From NCBI RefSeq assembly GCF_037101375.1, contig NZ_AP029019.1, positions 806,001 through 870,000 on the forward strand: a stretch of 64,000 bases of DNA, written 5' to 3'. This stretch comes from Acidovorax sp. DW039. Lineage in GTDB: Bacteria; Pseudomonadota; Gammaproteobacteria; Burkholderiales; Burkholderiaceae_C. Positions within the stretch are counted from its first letter, which is position 1. Each line of letters starts with the position of its first letter. Below are positions 38,929 to 47,389 of the stretch, in pieces. Under the pieces are notes generated by a model that saw only the letters and a program-made list of their open reading frames with translations, was not told where the DNA came from and ran no database searches. The position numbers and the translations under genes were made by a program.

Positions 38929-39452
38929 TGGCTCAACCTGACATGAGCGAGCAAGCCCCCAACCGACTGCAACGATCGCTGATGCGCCTGGACGAAGCCC
39001 CAGCCTTCATGCGCGGCTTTGTGCAGAACATCATCCTGCGCCGTGCGGTGCCCTTTACCGGCACGGCCGGGGTGCAGTTTGTGTCGCTGACGCCTGAGCG
39101 GGTGGAGGTGCGCCTGGCCAACGAGCGCCGGGTGCAGAACCACATTGGCGGCGTGCATGCCTCGGCCATGAACCTGCTGGCCGAAACCGCCACCGGCATG
39201 GTGGTGGGCATGAACGTGCGTGACGACTGCACGCCGCTGGCCAAGGAGCTGGGCATGGCGTTCAGAAAGCGCGCCACGGGTGGCCTCAAGGCCATTGCCA
39301 CGCTCACGCCCCTGCAACGCGAGGCCATGCAGGCCAGCGACAAGGGGGAAGTTCAGGTTCAGGTCACCTTGACCGACGACGCAGGCGTGCAGCCGGTCGA
39401 ATGTGCATTTACGTGGGCCTGGGTTCCAGCCAGCCGCCCCGCCAAGAATTGA
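38928..39452 (+). CDS. Hotdog-fold protein, DUF4442/PaaI-like
   Basis: The 174-residue protein has VQNHIGGVHASAMNLLAETATG, the hotdog helix region of thioesterase relatives, and fits the DUF4442 group. Its catalytic role is unproven; the context suggests acyl-CoA handling. It starts on the last base of the FadB-like gene and ends 12 bases before the thiolase, so all three are probably one operon. Confidence 0.78.
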   Translation: MAQPDMSEQAPNRLQRSLMRLDEAPAFMRGFVQNIILRRAVPFTGTAGVQFVSLTPERVEVRLANERRVQNHIGGVHASAMNLLAETATGMVVGMNVRDDCTPLAKELGMAFRKRATGGLKAIATLTPLQREAMQASDKGEVQVQVTLTDDAGVQPVECAFTWAWVPASRPAKN

Positions 39453-39464
39453 AGGAGTTATCCC

Positions 39465-40664
39465 ATGGCCAAACAAGTCCAGGAAGCCTACATCGTTGCC
39501 GCCACGCGCACGCCCATCGGGCGGTCGCACCGCGGCTACTTCCGCAACACCCGGCCTGACGACCTGCTGGCCACCACGCTGAAGGCGGCGCTGGCTGCAG
39601 CGCCAGGGCTCGATCCCGCTGCCATCGAAGACATCATCTGCGGCTGTGCCATCCCTGAAGCGCAGCAAGGCCTGAACGTGGCGCGCATTGGTGCCGTACT
39701 GGCGGGCCTGCCCACCAGCGTGGGCGGCATCACCGTCAACCGCTTTTGCGCATCAGGCCTGTCGGCCGTGCAAATGGCGGCCGACCGCATTCGCGTGGGC
39801 GAGGCCGAGGTGATGATCGCTGCCGGTGTGGAGAGCATGAGTATGGTGCCCATGATGGGCAACAGCCCCAGCCTGTCGCCCAGCATCTTCGAGCGCGATG
39901 GCGACGTGGGCATTGCCTACGGCATGGGCCTCACGGCCGAGAAGGTGGCACAGCAGTGGAAGGTGAGCCGCGAAGCGCAGGATCAGTTTGCATTGCAGTC
40001 GCATCAGAAAGCCCTGGCTGCGCAGCAAGCCGGTTACTTTGCCGACGAGATCACCCCCATCGAAGTGACCGACCGCACAGCCAACCTGGAAACCGGCGAA
40101 ACCATCGCCAAGACCCGCACCGTGAATCTGGACGAAGGCGCACGCCCCGACACCAGCCTGGAAGGCCTGGCCAAGCTCAAGACCGTTTTTGCGGCACGCG
40201 GCAGCGTGACGGCGGGCAACAGCTCGCAGACCAGCGACGGCGCAGGCGCGCTGATCCTGGCCAGCGAATCGGCGGTGCAGCGCTTCGGCCTCACGCCCCT
40301 GGCGCGTTTCGTGAGCTACGCCTCCAAGGGCGTGCCTCCGCACATCATGGGTATCGGGCCGATCGAAGCCATTCCAGCGGCGCTGCGCTACGCGGGCTTG
40401 AATCAGCAGGACATCGACTGGTTTGAGCTGAACGAAGCGTTTGCAGCGCAGTCGCTGGCGGTGATGAACACGCTGGGCATGGACCCCGCCAAGGTCAACC
40501 CCATGGGCGGCGCGATTGCATTGGGCCACCCGCTGGGGGCCACAGGGGCCATCCGCTCGGCCACCGTGGTGCATGCCTTGCGGCGCAACAAGCTCAAGTA
40601 TGGGATGGTCACGATGTGTGTAGGCATGGGCCAAGGCGCCGCCGGCATCTTTGAGGCGGTGTGA
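39465..40664 (+). CDS. Acetyl-CoA acyltransferase (thiolase), FadA-like
   Basis: The 399-residue protein has the nucleophile Cys95 (RFCASGLSA), His355 (GHPLGATGA) and Cys385 (TMCVGMGQG), the thiolase catalytic set. It cleaves 3-ketoacyl-CoA in beta-oxidation. It follows the FadB-like and hotdog genes, with a GGAGTTAT-type ribosome site, as a complete set of the cycle. Confidence 0.94.
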   Translation: MAKQVQEAYIVAATRTPIGRSHRGYFRNTRPDDLLATTLKAALAAAPGLDPAAIEDIICGCAIPEAQQGLNVARIGAVLAGLPTSVGGITVNRFCASGLSAVQMAADRIRVGEAEVMIAAGVESMSMVPMMGNSPSLSPSIFERDGDVGIAYGMGLTAEKVAQQWKVSREAQDQFALQSHQKALAAQQAGYFADEITPIEVTDRTANLETGETIAKTRTVNLDEGARPDTSLEGLAKLKTVFAARGSVTAGNSSQTSDGAGALILASESAVQRFGLTPLARFVSYASKGVPPHIMGIGPIEAIPAALRYAGLNQQDIDWFELNEAFAAQSLAVMNTLGMDPAKVNPMGGAIALGHPLGATGAIRSATVVHALRRNKLKYGMVTMCVGMGQGAAGIFEAV

Positions 40665-40670
40665 GGCTAC

Positions 40671-40775
40671 CGAGCGGGCGATCTGCGTCGTTGGGCGGTG
40701 CTCGGAATCCTCACGTACTAGGCAAGTACGTTCCGGTTCCTGCGCTCCGTCCGCCTAGCAGCTCATCCCGCTCGC
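40671..40775. repeat. Imperfect palindromic repeat after the thiolase gene
   Basis: The ends CGAGCGGG and CCCGCTCG pair, and a central GTACTAGGCAAGTAC hairpin lies between GGAATCC and GGTTCC segments. It lies in a 199-base gap with no gene. The layout resembles a dispersed intergenic repeat of betaproteobacteria. Confidence 0.65.
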
Positions 40776-40863
40776 TACGCCCTGGCGGGCGGGGTGTGTG
40801 AAGACCGGGCGCATCGTTTTCTTTTCAAGCCGGCGCAGATCGGTGTGAACCAAGGAGACCGAC

Positions 40864-41754
40864 ATGAACAAGCAAACCTTGCAGGTCTACGGTGGCACCG
40901 GCGCAGTGGCGCTGGCGCTGCGTGTCTATGAGCCCGAGGGCGCTGCGCGCGCCAGCGTCGTGATTGGCGGGGCCATGGGGGTGCGGCAGTCGTTTTATGA
41001 GGCCTTTGCGCGGTGGATGGCGCAGCAGGGGTTTCGTGTCACCACCTTTGACTACCGGGGCCATGGCGATTCGCTGCAAGGCGCGATGCGCGATGTGAAG
41101 GCCGATTTGTTTGACTGGGCGCAGGACTACGAAGCGGTCATCACGGCCGCCAAGGCGGCGTTGCCTGCCCAGCCCCTGTACCTGTTGGGGCACAGCCTGG
41201 GCGCGCAGTTGCCGGGGTTGCTCACACGGCCTGAGCAGGTCGATGGGCTGCTCAGCGTGGCGGCGGGCAGCGGGTATTGGCGCGACAACGCGCCGCAGCT
41301 CAAACGCATCGTTCCCTACTTTTGGTGGGTGCTGGTGCCGCTGGCCACGCGGCTGTGCGGGTATTTTCCGGGGCGTGCGCTCAAGAAGGTGGGCGACTTG
41401 CCAGCGGGCGTGATCTTGCAGTGGCGCCGCTGGTGCCTGCACCCGGCCTACAGCGTGGGGGCTGAAGGGCCTGCTGTGGCGCAAAGCTACGGTGCGGTGC
41501 GCTTTCCGGTGTTGGCGCTGTCGATGGCCGACGATGAGTTGATGACGCTGCGCGGCACGCACAATCTCGTCAACCTGTACACGCACACGGAGCGCCGCGT
41601 GGAGCGCATCACGCCTGCCGAGCTGCAGGTGCCGCGCATTGGGCACTTCGGCTTCTTCCGCGACCAGTTTCGCCAAAGCCTGTGGCCACGCGCAGCCGCT
41701 GCACTGGCGGGCCTGGGGGCTGAGGGGTTGGGCGCGCGCCAGTCGCCGGTTTGA
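40864..41754 (+). CDS. Alpha/beta hydrolase
   Basis: The 296-residue protein has the nucleophile motif GHSLG with Ser111, an FDYRGHGDS oxyanion region and a final IGHFGFF with the likely catalytic His. AGGAGACC precedes ATG 40864. The substrate is unknown; the setting in an acyl-CoA region suggests an ester or thioester. Confidence 0.82.
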   Translation: MNKQTLQVYGGTGAVALALRVYEPEGAARASVVIGGAMGVRQSFYEAFARWMAQQGFRVTTFDYRGHGDSLQGAMRDVKADLFDWAQDYEAVITAAKAALPAQPLYLLGHSLGAQLPGLLTRPEQVDGLLSVAAGSGYWRDNAPQLKRIVPYFWWVLVPLATRLCGYFPGRALKKVGDLPAGVILQWRRWCLHPAYSVGAEGPAVAQSYGAVRFPVLALSMADDELMTLRGTHNLVNLYTHTERRVERITPAELQVPRIGHFGFFRDQFRQSLWPRAAAALAGLGAEGLGARQSPV

Positions 41755-41789
41755 CGCTTTCGTTCCCCAATCCACGGCACACTTGAGGC

Positions 41790-42623
41790 ATGACTTCTTC
41801 CTTGCACCCCTTGGACGAGGCGCTTGCGCTGACGTCTTCTTCACCCGGTGAGTACACGGGCCAGACCCATCCCGGTTACTGGAACATGGTGGGGCCGTTT
41901 GGTGGCGTGACGGCGGCCACGCTGCTGCAGGCCGTGATGCAGCACCCCGACCGGCTGGGCGATCCTCTCTCGCTCACCGTGAACTACGCGGGGGCCCTGA
42001 CGGCCGGGGCCTTCACCGTGCAGGCCACGCCGGTGCGCACCAACCGATCCACGCAGCACTGGACGCTGTCCATCCTGCAGGCCGATGCCGACGGCGCTCC
42101 GGTGGTGACCACAACCGCCACCGCCGTCACCGCCGTGCGCCGCGACACCTGGAGCGCGGGCGATGTGCCCATGCCCACGGTGCCTGCCCCGGCAGACTGC
42201 GCTATCCGGCCTCTGGACCAAGGAGCGATGGCGTGGCTGCACCGCTACGAGATGCGCCCCATCTCTGGCACGCTGCCCGCGCAGTGGAACGGCCAGCTGG
42301 GTGACCACAGCCTGTCGCAGCTGTGGATGCGCGATGCGCCCGCACGGCCTCTGGACTTTTGTGCGCTGGCGGCGCTGGCCGATCTGTTCTTTCCCCGCGT
42401 CTGGCTGCGCCGGGCGCATCTGGTGCCTGCGGGCACGGTGTCGATCACGGTGTACTTTCATGCCAGCAGCGAGCAGCTGGCGCAGACCGGCACCGGCTAC
42501 CTGCTGGGCCAGGCCCGCGGGCAGGAGTTTCGCCACGGCTTTTTTGACCAGACCGTGCAGCTGTGGAACGAGGCGGGCACCATGCTCGCCACCAGCCACC
42601 AGATCGTGTATTACAAGGAATAG
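41790..42623 (+). CDS. Acyl-CoA thioesterase, TesB-like double hotdog
   Basis: The 277-residue protein has GYWNMVGPFGGVTAATLLQAVMQHP near the N-terminus and a C-terminal half that repeats the hotdog fold, with LDFCALAALADLFFPRVW. This matches thioesterase-like family proteins. It would release fatty acids from CoA. It starts 35 bases after the hydrolase stop. Confidence 0.78.
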   Translation: MTSSLHPLDEALALTSSSPGEYTGQTHPGYWNMVGPFGGVTAATLLQAVMQHPDRLGDPLSLTVNYAGALTAGAFTVQATPVRTNRSTQHWTLSILQADADGAPVVTTTATAVTAVRRDTWSAGDVPMPTVPAPADCAIRPLDQGAMAWLHRYEMRPISGTLPAQWNGQLGDHSLSQLWMRDAPARPLDFCALAALADLFFPRVWLRRAHLVPAGTVSITVYFHASSEQLAQTGTGYLLGQARGQEFRHGFFDQTVQLWNEAGTMLATSHQIVYYKE

Positions 42624-42718
42624 CCCGCGCCGGTGCGGCAGGCGGATCACTCGGTTGGCCTTCACATCTGAACGTTACTGTCCTCTATCACTACCCAACG
42701 TCCTTACCATTCGCGCCC

Positions 42719-43495
42719 ATGACTGAATCCACCCAAGACATCCTTGTCCACACCGAAGCCGGTGTCACGACCATCACCTTCAACCGGGTGAGCAAGAAGA
42801 ACTCCATCACCACCACCATGTACGCCGCCATGGCCGACGCGCTGACCGCTGCAGAGCAGGACGCAAGCGTGCGCGTGGTGGTGTTCCAGGGCGATGCCGC
42901 CATCTTCAGCGCGGGCAACGACATTGGCGACTTTCTGCAGCAGCCCCCTGCTGCGCAAGACTCGCCCGTGTTCCGCTTTCTGCACCGTCTGGCTGCCTTC
43001 CCCAAGCCTGTGATCGCATCGGTCTGCGGCCCGGCCGTGGGCATCGGTACCACGATGTTGTTCCATTGCGACCTGGTCTACGCGGGCGACAACGCGGCGT
43101 TCTCCATGCCCTTCGTCAACCTGGGCCTGTGCCCCGAGGCGGCATCCAGCCTGCTTGTGCCGCAAATGCTGGGCTACCACCGCGCCGCAGAGGCCTTGCT
43201 GCTGGGCGAACCCTTCTTCGCCGAAGCCGCCCTGGAAGTGGGCCTGGTCAACCGCGTGGTGCCCCCCACCGAATGCAACGGCGTGGCGCAAGCCCAGGCT
43301 AAAAAGCTGGCGGCCAAGCCTTTGTCTTCGCTCATCGAAACCAAGCGCCTGATGAAGAAGCACCAACTGCCCCAGATCGCCGCCGTGATGGCCGAAGAAG
43401 GCGCCAGCTTTGGCCGCATGCTGCGCGAACCCGCCGCCCGCGAAGCATTCGGCGCGTTTATGGAGAAAAGACATCCAGACTTCAGCAAAGTCTGA
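42719..43495 (+). CDS. Enoyl-CoA hydratase/isomerase family protein
   Basis: The 258-residue protein has FSAGNDIGDFL and CGPAVGIGTTMLFHCDLVYA, the oxyanion-hole motifs of crotonases. ATG 42719 is chosen; a frame open from 42563 adds non-conserved residues. The last codons and the stop lie inside a 37-base sequence that is repeated downstream at 43552-43588. Substrate is unknown. Confidence 0.87.
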   Translation: MTESTQDILVHTEAGVTTITFNRVSKKNSITTTMYAAMADALTAAEQDASVRVVVFQGDAAIFSAGNDIGDFLQQPPAAQDSPVFRFLHRLAAFPKPVIASVCGPAVGIGTTMLFHCDLVYAGDNAAFSMPFVNLGLCPEAASSLLVPQMLGYHRAAEALLLGEPFFAEAALEVGLVNRVVPPTECNGVAQAQAKKLAAKPLSSLIETKRLMKKHQLPQIAAVMAEEGASFGRMLREPAAREAFGAFMEKRHPDFSKV

Positions 43496-43588
43496 AGTCT
43501 GGAGCTGGCGCAGCCAGCGCGCACTGCGAAGCGGTGCGGAAGTCTTTCGTCAAAAGACATCCAGACTTCAGCAAAGTCTGAAGTCTGG
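43466..43588. repeat. Duplicated gene-end hairpin (37-bp direct repeat)
   Basis: The 37-bp sequence starting AAAAGACATCCAGACTTCAG occurs at 43466-43502 and 43552-43588, and the similarity extends 8 bases further with one mismatch. Each copy contains CCAGACTTCAG and CTGAAGTCTGG, a perfect 11-bp stem around CAAAGT. The first copy contains the stop codon of the crotonase gene. Confidence 0.9.
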
Positions 43589-43609
43589 TGCTGGCGTGAG
43601 TCCCATGAG

Positions 43610-43669
43610 CCGTTCAAGCTGAGCCTGTCGAAGCGTCGTGCAAGGCTTCAACAGGCTCAGCCCGAACGG
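43610..43669. repeat. Palindromic repeat of the GAGCCTGTCGAAGC type
   Basis: CCGTTCAAGCTGAGCCTGTC with GAAGC pairs with GCTTC plus AACAGGCTCAGCCCGAACGG around GTCGTGCAAG. The arms differ at a few bases. This type of element is common in proteobacterial intergenic DNA. Its role is unknown. Confidence 0.8.
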
Positions 43670-43740
43670 ATGTGTGAAGTTCACAGATTCGGTCCCCGCA
43701 ACGCCAAAGACGCTGCGAATGATTTTGATGAAATAAACCT

Positions 43741-43783
43741 CCAGCGCTCGGTTGATAAGCGCTGGTAGCTATCAAAATAATAG
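43741..43783. repeat. Dispersed palindromic repeat
   Basis: CCAGCGCT (43741-43748) and AGCGCTGG (43758-43765) form a perfect stem, followed by TAGCTATCAAAATAATAG. It matches the copy at 15741 in reverse complement. It lies in the gap between the crotonase and the hotdog gene. Confidence 0.8.
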
Positions 43784-43823
43784 TATTCATGGCGGATGGC
43801 CCGCCGCAGTTCCAAGGATGTCC

Positions 43824-44312
43824 ATGTCCGCTCCGTCTGCCCCTTCCGCCGCCATCGCGTTCGAGCCCGAGTTCATCGCCGGGCTCACCTCCATTTTTGA
43901 AGACAAGATCGTCTTCAACCAACTGCTGGGGCTCAAGGTGGTCAGCATCGCCCCGCAGCAGGCGGTGGCGCGTATCGACATGCGGCCTGAGCTGGTGGGG
44001 CACTACGCGTACAACCGCATCCACGGCGGCGTGATCAGCGCGGGGCTGGATGCCATGGGCGGGCTGGCGGTGATGGCCGCCATCGGTGCCAAGCACATGG
44101 ATGAGCCGCCTGAGCAGCGCCTGCACCGTTTTGCCAAGCTGGGCACGATTGACCTGCGCATTGACTACCTGCGCCCCGGCATTGGCAGCCACTTTGAATT
44201 GCGGGCCGAAGTGCTGCGTCTGGGCTCACGCGTGGCCTCCACGCGCATGGAGTTTTACGGGCCCGACGGGCAGCTCATGTCCGCGGGCGCTGCGGCGTAT
44301 ATCGTTTCGTAA
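43824..44312 (+). CDS. PaaI-type hotdog thioesterase
   Basis: From ATG 43824 the protein has 162 residues with RIHGGVISAGLDAMGGLAVMAA, the PaaI-type motif. AAGGA at 43814-43818 is well placed for ATG 43824; ATG 43818 is possible. It hydrolyses acyl-CoA in the family. The frame upstream to 43752 is mainly repeat sequence and not supported. Confidence 0.8.
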   Translation: MSAPSAPSAAIAFEPEFIAGLTSIFEDKIVFNQLLGLKVVSIAPQQAVARIDMRPELVGHYAYNRIHGGVISAGLDAMGGLAVMAAIGAKHMDEPPEQRLHRFAKLGTIDLRIDYLRPGIGSHFELRAEVLRLGSRVASTRMEFYGPDGQLMSAGAAAYIVS

Positions 44313-44371
44313 ATTGTGCATCCGGCCCCGCCCATGGGGTGTGGTGCTGCAAGGCTTGCAAGCGCATGCAA

Positions 44372-44401
44372 CGCAGGAACCGTTTGGTTACGGTTCTTGC
44401 G
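44372..44401. other. Inverted repeat between the hotdog and bactofilin genes
   Basis: CGCAGGAACCG and CGGTTCTTGCG pair at 10 of 11 positions around TTTGGTTA. There is no T tract after it, so terminator function is uncertain. It may be a regulatory hairpin in the bactofilin leader. Confidence 0.4.
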
Positions 44402-44461
44402 TAACGATGGCATCTTTTGGCGGCACGAAAACCTAGGATCGCCCCTTTTCAAGGAGATCCG

Positions 44462-45034
44462 ATGGCTGTGCAAAACCCCTTCTTCGGCAAGCGTGAACCC
44501 GAGTCCTTCGCTCGCAATGCCAACTCCACCTCGGCTTCATCGGTGCTGGGCAGCACCCCCAATCCCCTGGGGGGCGCACCCGCTGCGGCAACTGGCGGTG
44601 GCCTCACGGGCAATCGTCCTGCGCCATCGGCAGCACCGGAAGGCAGTGGCAGCAAGCTCACCGTAGGCCCGAACATCAAGCTCAAGGGTGTGGAGATCAC
44701 CGACTGTGACACCCTGGTGGTGGAGGGCATGGTCGAGGCCACGATGGACTCGCGGGTCATCCAGATTGCGGAGAGTGGTGCCTTCAAGGGCTCGGCAGAA
44801 ATCGACATTGCCGAAATTCACGGCGAATTCAGTGGCACCCTGACCGTGCGCCAGAAGCTCGTGATCTACAGCACAGGCAAAGTGAACGGCAAGATCCGCT
44901 ACGGCAAGCTGGTGGTGGAAGAGGGCGGCCAGCTGGCCGGTGAAATCGAGGCCGGATTCTCCGGGGGCAGCGCATCGCGCAGCACCGTCGCCGTGCAACC
45001 GGTGCGGGCAGAGCCCACGGCCATGGCTGCCTGA
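44462..45034 (+). CDS. Bactofilin, polymer-forming cytoskeletal protein
   Basis: The 190-residue protein has a flexible N-terminus of about 65 residues and a bactofilin core with VGPNIKLKGVEITDCDTLVVEG, ...IDIAEIHGEFSGTLTVRQKLVIYSTGKVNGKI. The core folds as a right-handed beta helix that polymerises without nucleotide. The role is cell-shape or surface-structure scaffolding. AAGGAGATCC precedes ATG 44462. It stands between the fatty acid block and a thioesterase gene. Confidence 0.87.
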   Translation: MAVQNPFFGKREPESFARNANSTSASSVLGSTPNPLGGAPAAATGGGLTGNRPAPSAAPEGSGSKLTVGPNIKLKGVEITDCDTLVVEGMVEATMDSRVIQIAESGAFKGSAEIDIAEIHGEFSGTLTVRQKLVIYSTGKVNGKIRYGKLVVEEGGQLAGEIEAGFSGGSASRSTVAVQPVRAEPTAMAA

Positions 45035-45069
45035 GTTGCTTCTTGCGGGCATGGCACCCGCAAGCGAGT

Positions 45070-45489
45070 TCAAGCCTGCGTTGGCTTGGGCAATGGCCGG
45101 GGGCGACCGTTGCTGTCGATTGCCACATAGGTCAGCGTGGCCTCGGTCACCTTCACATAGCGCCCCTGGTCTGAAAAGCGTTCGGCATACACCTCCACCT
45201 GCACAGTGACCGAGGTGTTGCCCACGCGGGTGATGTGGGAGAAGAACGAGAGGATGTCGCCCACGCGCACCGGCTGCTTGAAGATGAATTCATTGACCGC
45301 CACGGTGGCCATGCGGCCTTGTACGTAGCGCGCGGGTAGTACGGAGCCCGCCAGATCCACCTGGGCCATGACCCAGCCGCCGAAAATGTCGCCGTTGGCG
45401 TTGCAGTCGCCAGGCATGGGGATGACTTTGAGCACCAGCTCGTGCTCGGAGGGCAATGCGGCGGGTGGCGGGCTGAAAGAAGCAGACAT
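45070..45489 (-). CDS. Acyl-CoA thioesterase, YciA-like
   Basis: From ATG at 45489 the protein has 139 residues with MPGDCNANGDIFGGWVMAQVDLAG, the hotdog helix motif, and VAVNEFIFKQPVRVGDILSF, which fit the YciA group. It hydrolyses acyl-CoA. It is divergent from the Atm1-type exporter gene; only 40 bases separate the two starts. A longer frame upstream crosses the exporter start and is rejected. Confidence 0.85.
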   Translation of the reverse strand: MSASFSPPPAALPSEHELVLKVIPMPGDCNANGDIFGGWVMAQVDLAGSVLPARYVQGRMATVAVNEFIFKQPVRVGDILSFFSHITRVGNTSVTVQVEVYAERFSDQGRYVKVTEATLTYVAIDSNGRPRPLPKPTQA

Positions 45490-45529
45490 GGGCACAATCA
45501 CGAGATAACAACAATCAGGATTGTCCCCC

Positions 45530-47362
45530 ATGCGCCAACGTGGCGACTCCGCCCCCCCACATTCTCCCCCTGCCACCACCGCTTCCCCTGCCACGCCGCC
45601 TCCTTCGGACTGGAGCACGGTCCAGCGCCTGTTGCCCTATCTGTGGCAATACAAGTGGCGCGTGGTGGGTGCCATCGTTTTCATGATCGGGGCCAAGCTG
45701 GCCAATGTCGGCGTGCCCGTGCTGCTCAAGACGCTGGTGGACACGATGGACATTTCTGCCAGCAGCCCCACCGCGCTTCTGGTGGTGCCCGTGGGGCTCC
45801 TGCTGGCGTATGGCGGGTTGCGGCTGTCCACCTCGCTGTTCACCGAGCTGCGCGAACTGGTCTTTGCCAAAGCCACGCAGGGGGCGGCCCGGTCGATTGC
45901 CCTGCAGACCTTTGAGCATCTGCATGCTCTGTCTTTGCGCTTTCATCTGGAGCGGCAGACCGGCGGCATGACGCGTGACATCGAGCGCGGCGTGCGCGGT
46001 ATCGAGTCGCTCATCTCCTACACCCTGTTCAACGTGGTGGCCACGCTGGTCGAAGTGGCGCTGGTGCTCACGGTGCTGGCGCTCAAGTTCGATGTGTGGT
46101 TTGCCTGGATCACCATCACCGCGCTGGTGGTCTACATCGGCTTTACCGTGTGGGTGACGGAGTGGCGCACCCGTTTTCGCCGTGAGGCCAACGAGTTCGA
46201 TTCGGCCGCGCACACCAAGGCGGTGGATTCGCTGCTGAACTACGAGACCGTCAAATACTTCAACAACGAGGCCTTTGAGGCCCGCCGTTACGATGAAAGC
46301 CTGGAACGCCTGCGGCTGGCGCGCCTCAAGAGCCAGACCACGCTGTCCATGCTCAACGCGGGCCAGCAGTTCATCATTGCCGTGGGGCTGGTGGCCATGC
46401 TGTGGCGCGCTACGCAGGGCGTGGTCGATGGGCGTATGACGCTGGGTGATCTGGTCATGGTCAATGCCTTCATGATCCAGTTGTACATCCCGCTCAACTT
46501 CCTGGGCGTGATCTACCGCGAGATCAAGCAGAGCCTCACGGATCTGGACAAGATGTTCGTGCTGATGGACAAGGAGCGCGAGGTGGCCGATGCCCCCGGC
46601 GCGCAGCCGCTGCAGGGGCTGGACCAGCCCACCGTGCGGTTTGAGAACGTGCACTTTGCCTACGACCCTGCGCGACCCATTCTGCAAGGCGTGAGCTTTG
46701 AAATCCCTGCTGGCAAGACGGTGGCGGTGGTGGGGCCCTCCGGCTCGGGCAAGTCCACGCTGGCGCGGCTGCTCTTCCGCTTCTACGACATCCAGCAGGG
46801 CCGCATCACCATTGCGGGGCAAGAGATTCGCAGCGTGACGCAATCCAGCGTGCGGCAGGCCATTGGCATCGTGCCGCAAGACACGGTGCTCTTCAATGAC
46901 ACCGTGGCCTATAACATTGCCTATGGCCGCACGGGTGCCACGCAGCAAGAGGTGGAGGCCGCCGCCAGCGCCGCGCGCATCCACGACTTCATCGCCGCCA
47001 CGCCCAAGGGCTACGCCACCATGGTGGGCGAGCGGGGACTCAAGCTCTCGGGCGGTGAAAAGCAGCGCGTGGCCATTGCGCGCACGCTGCTCAAGAACCC
47101 GCCCATCCTCATCTTTGACGAAGCCACCAGCGCGCTGGATTCGGCCAACGAACGTGCCATCCAGGCCGAGCTGCAAAGCGCCGCGCAGAACAAGACCACG
47201 CTGCTGATTGCGCACCGCCTCTCCACGGTGGTGGACGCGCACGAGATTCTGGTCATGGATGCGGGGCGCATCATCGAGCGCGGCACCCATGCCCAGCTGT
47301 TGGCCCGAGGGGGCCGTTACGCGAACATGTGGGCCTTGCAACAAAGCGATGGTGCCGCCTGA
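45530..47362 (+). CDS. ABC exporter, Atm1/heavy metal tolerance type
   Basis: The 610-residue protein has an N-terminal membrane domain with about six helices and an ATPase with [21 protein letters not shown] and IFDEATSALD. It is the half-transporter fused type of the Atm1/Hmt group, which exports sulfur-iron or glutathione-linked compounds. ATG 45530 follows AGGA. An in-frame TTG at 45521 is unlikely. It is on the plus strand, followed by a dehydrogenase gene after 27 bases. Confidence 0.9.
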   Translation: MRQRGDSAPPHSPPATTASPATPPPSDWSTVQRLLPYLWQYKWRVVGAIVFMIGAKLANVGVPVLLKTLVDTMDISASSPTALLVVPVGLLLAYGGLRLSTSLFTELRELVFAKATQGAARSIALQTFEHLHALSLRFHLERQTGGMTRDIERGVRGIESLISYTLFNVVATLVEVALVLTVLALKFDVWFAWITITALVVYIGFTVWVTEWRTRFRREANEFDSAAHTKAVDSLLNYETVKYFNNEAFEARRYDESLERLRLARLKSQTTLSMLNAGQQFIIAVGLVAMLWRATQGVVDGRMTLGDLVMVNAFMIQLYIPLNFLGVIYREIKQSLTDLDKMFVLMDKEREVADAPGAQPLQGLDQPTVRFENVHFAYDPARPILQGVSFEIPAGKTVAVVGPSGSGKSTLARLLFRFYDIQQGRITIAGQEIRSVTQSSVRQAIGIVPQDTVLFNDTVAYNIAYGRTGATQQEVEAAASAARIHDFIAATPKGYATMVGERGLKLSGGEKQRVAIARTLLKNPPILIFDEATSALDSANERAIQAELQSAAQNKTTLLIAHRLSTVVDAHEILVMDAGRIIERGTHAQLLARGGRYANMWALQQSDGAA

Positions 47363-47389
47363 TTCCACTGTTTTAGAACGTTAAAAACC

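Noticed and set aside
42563..42718. Upstream extension of the crotonase gene
   Set aside because: It overlaps the previous thioesterase gene end and lacks crotonase similarity; ATG 42719 gives the normal family N-terminus.
45515..47368. 617-codon minus-strand frame opposite the Atm1-type exporter
   Set aside because: His/Gln/Arg-rich and motif-free; the plus-strand gene has all ABC motifs.
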